A stretch of DNA of 6,043 nucleotides, from assembly GCA_030668425.1 (NCBI GenBank), contig DAOUTY010000112.1:1-6043 (forward strand), given 5' to 3'. Below the pieces are notes generated by a model, which searched no databases, was not told where the DNA came from, and saw nothing but the letters and a program-made list of their open reading frames with translations. Position 1 is the first letter of the stretch; each line of letters opens with the position of its first letter. The stretch comes from Chloroflexota bacterium. Lineage in GTDB: Bacteria; Chloroflexota; Dehalococcoidia; SZUA-161. Positions 4,928-6,043 of this stretch are shown piece by piece. A program made the position numbers and the translations under genes.

Positions 4928-5020
4928 AGGGGGACGGGTAGCTCCCGAACACTCCTGTGAACACCTGCCACATAGCTCAGCCCAAGGTGCTCCGCATCTT
5001 GACTATGTAATACTGCTACT

Positions 5021-5770
5021 ATGAAAGAACACAGCCAGAGTTCGACCAAGCCAGCGGCTGACAGCACGATAGAGAGTCTGAAGCTCAGAGCAGACGGGCA
5101 GCAGGCACACTATCTGAAGGCAGGCAGCGGTCCCTCAGTTGTCCTGCTACACGGCGGTGCCAGCAACTCCAGGGACTGGGTGGAGACCATGGACGCCCTA
5201 TCCCACTCTTACAGTCTCCACGCCCCCGATATGCTGGGATTCGGCCTGAGCGATAGACTCAAGAGCGGCTACCATCTATCGGAGTTCGTCGACTTTGTCG
5301 TGGAGTTCATCAAGAAGTTGAACTTCGATACTCACGTTCTAGTGGGACACTCTCGGGGAGGCAGGGTGTGCCTGGAGATCGCCCTGCGTTACCCCGAGAT
5401 AGTGCGCCGCCTTGTACTTGTCGACACAGCGGGCTTCAGCAGACTGGCACGGTGGGGAATGTACATGGGCGCGTTTATGTATTGGCTCCGTAAGATTATG
5501 CGCATAACGCAACCCTATCCCAGATTCCTCAAAGAGGACGGCAAGGATAAGGATTGGCTATGTGCGGAGAGACTGCCAGAACTGAAAGTGCCCACCCTTG
5601 TTATTTGGAATCAGCGCGATCCCTATTACCCGATTTCCGGGGCCTTCGAGGCGATGGAGCTCATACCCAACGCACGTCTGGAGGTTTTTCAGGGCTATGG
5701 GCACACCCCACACGTACAGCAAAGAGACAATTTCAACAGTCTTCTGCTAGACTTCCTGAATGACGGTTAA
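5021..5770 (+). CDS. Alpha/beta-fold hydrolase
   Basis: This 249-residue cytoplasmic protein has a complete catalytic set: oxyanion-hole HGG (44-46), nucleophile elbow GHSRGG with Ser111, an acid in WNQRDPYYP (Asp200), and the catalytic His in GYGHTP (His228). The order and spacing are those of the alpha/beta hydrolase fold (esterases, C-C hydrolases and related enzymes), and the N-terminal core has the typical VVLLHG and APDMLGFGLSD strands. The cap region between the sixth strand and the acid (about 138-188) is only some 50 residues and rich in Met, Trp, Arg and Tyr, shorter than the usual four-helix cap, so substrate cannot be guessed. The first 15 residues are polar and probably disordered. 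There is no obvious Shine-Dalgarno before the ATG (TAATACTGCTACT), so the start is less sure. It is a single-gene transcript divergent from the archaellum operon, with no clear link to motility. Confidence 0.9.
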   Translation: MKEHSQSSTKPAADSTIESLKLRADGQQAHYLKAGSGPSVVLLHGGASNSRDWVETMDALSHSYSLHAPDMLGFGLSDRLKSGYHLSEFVDFVVEFIKKLNFDTHVLVGHSRGGRVCLEIALRYPEIVRRLVLVDTAGFSRLARWGMYMGAFMYWLRKIMRITQPYPRFLKEDGKDKDWLCAERLPELKVPTLVIWNQRDPYYPISGAFEAMELIPNARLEVFQGYGHTPHVQQRDNFNSLLLDFLNDG

Positions 5771-5775
5771 CTATA

Positions 5776-5797
5776 GGGGACTGGATTCACCATCCCC
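5776..5797 (+). terminator. Stem-loop just after hydrolase stop, weak terminator candidate
   Basis: Six nt after the TAA, GGGGA (5776-5780) pairs with TCCCC (5793-5797). Across a single bulged C, TGG (5782-5784) pairs with CCA (5790-5792), with a 5-nt ATTCA loop. The following CCTTCCC is pyrimidine-rich but not a U tract, so termination would be inefficient or protein-assisted. Confidence 0.45.
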
Positions 5798-5887
5798 CCT
5801 TCCCAGCACCTGCCGGATATCAGTTCCAGCCAGACTTCTCACCATCCTAACCAAGCATAACTAACTTGACGATAAACCACTACGTAT

Positions 5888-5915
5888 TTGCCAAGTCGAA
5901 TAGAAAGCTTATAAT
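5888..5915 (+). promoter_or_regulatory. Candidate sigma70-type promoter for downstream ABC gene
   Basis: TTGCCA (5888-5893, 5 of 6 to consensus), 16 nt, then TATAAT (5910-5915, perfect). The predicted RNA start is near 5922, about 77 nt before the ATG at 5999. It indicates that the next gene is an independent transcription unit. Confidence 0.65.
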
Positions 5916-5998
5916 CTGGAATCAGCGGTATAACAAGTCATCCAACAGAAACTCAGCACCATCTCAAATCGTTGGCGCGCGGGAGCAGGAGACGGAGG

Positions 5999-6043
5999 AT
6001 GTCCGTGAGTGTTATAGTCACCAACCAGCTCACCAAGGTTTTC
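5999..6043 (+). CDS. Start of probable ABC-transporter ATP-binding protein, cut by window edge
   Basis: Fifteen codons are visible: MSVSVIVTNQLTKVF. The pattern 'I-x-T-x-x-L-T-K-x-F' is the usual first strand of ABC ATPase subunits, where the next residues are normally Gly and a short loop before Walker A. No catalytic motif lies inside the window, so the call rests on this short match. Two starts are possible: ATG at 5999 with AGGAG (5987-5991) 7 nt upstream, or GTG at 6005 with GGAGG (5994-5998) 6 nt upstream. It has its own promoter candidate at 5888-5915. Confidence 0.5.
   Translation, partial: MSVSVIVTNQLTKVF

Larger units (their letters stand above)
4647..5020. promoter_or_regulatory. 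Divergent intergenic control region
   Basis: These 374 nt hold no convincing gene. They separate the archaellum operon from the hydrolase and are more AT-rich than the coding parts. Contents: a minus-strand promoter candidate near 4753-4781, three 18-bp direct repeats at 4810-4863 with an internal palindrome at 4836-4849, a plus-strand promoter at 4899-4927, and a roughly 90-nt hydrolase leader. That leader has a small CGGG/CCCG hairpin (4935-4947). A short GCGCA/TGCGC inverted repeat (4748-4752 and 4764-4768) overlaps the minus-strand -10 region. Confidence 0.7.

Noticed and set aside
4962..4989. CACCT/AGGTG inverted repeat in the hydrolase leader as a riboswitch
   Set aside because: Only a 5-bp stem with an 18-nt loop and no recognisable aptamer core; chance is sufficient.
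4836..5024. 62-aa plus-strand open frame ending in an ATGA overlap with the hydrolase start
   Set aside because: It begins inside the repeat palindrome, contains the -35/-10 promoter boxes and has no Shine-Dalgarno. The ATGA overlap looks accidental, though a leader peptide cannot be fully excluded.

Overview
This window holds most of an archaellum (archaeal-type rotary motility filament) operon on the minus strand. It is read from about 4750 down through the left edge. To its right, on the plus strand, are a divergently transcribed alpha/beta hydrolase and the first codons of a probable ABC-transporter ATPase. The DNA around these genes looks bacterial: strong Shine-Dalgarno sequences, sigma70-type -35/-10 boxes (two with a perfect TATAAT), and an excisionase/MerR-type small helix-turn-helix protein. 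Archaellum proteins in such a setting fit Chloroflexota (Dehalococcoidia-like), a bacterial phylum from which I recall archaella being reported. That placement is inferred from family resemblance, not from a search. A methanogen-related archaeon is the less likely alternative.

Layout in transcription order on the minus strand: a small HTH regulator (4646-4377); two archaellins with identical N-terminal cores (4296-3721 and 3682-3086); a 102-nt gap with a strong stem-loop (3011-3050); an ArlD/E-type scaffold protein (2983-2312); two single-pass ArlF/ArlG-family proteins (2312-1797 and 1791-1267); the RecA/KaiC-like ATPase ArlH (1256-546); and the N-terminal third of the motor ATPase ArlI (537 to the left edge, incomplete). 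From arlD onward the genes overlap by 1 nt or are 5-10 nt apart, so they form one translationally coupled unit. The rest of the motor, expected to include arlJ and a class III prepilin peptidase, would lie beyond the left edge.

The 374-nt gap 4647-5020 is a two-sided control region. It has a candidate minus-strand promoter (TTGTGC-N17-TATGAT, 4781-4753), a candidate plus-strand promoter (TTGATG-N17-TATAAT, 4899-4927), and between them three tandem 18-bp degenerate repeats (4810-4863) containing an ATGTAC-TG-GTACAT palindrome. These repeats are the best candidate operator for the neighbouring HTH protein and the least explained element here.

How the parts work together: archaellins are secreted as class III-signal prepilins and polymerise into the filament. 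ArlF/ArlG-type proteins anchor the stator to the envelope. ArlD/E links the motor to signalling or scaffolding. ArlH regulates the ArlI ATPase that powers assembly and rotation. The stem-loop after the archaellins could let filament subunits be made in excess over motor parts. The hydrolase and ABC ATPase show no evident functional link to motility.
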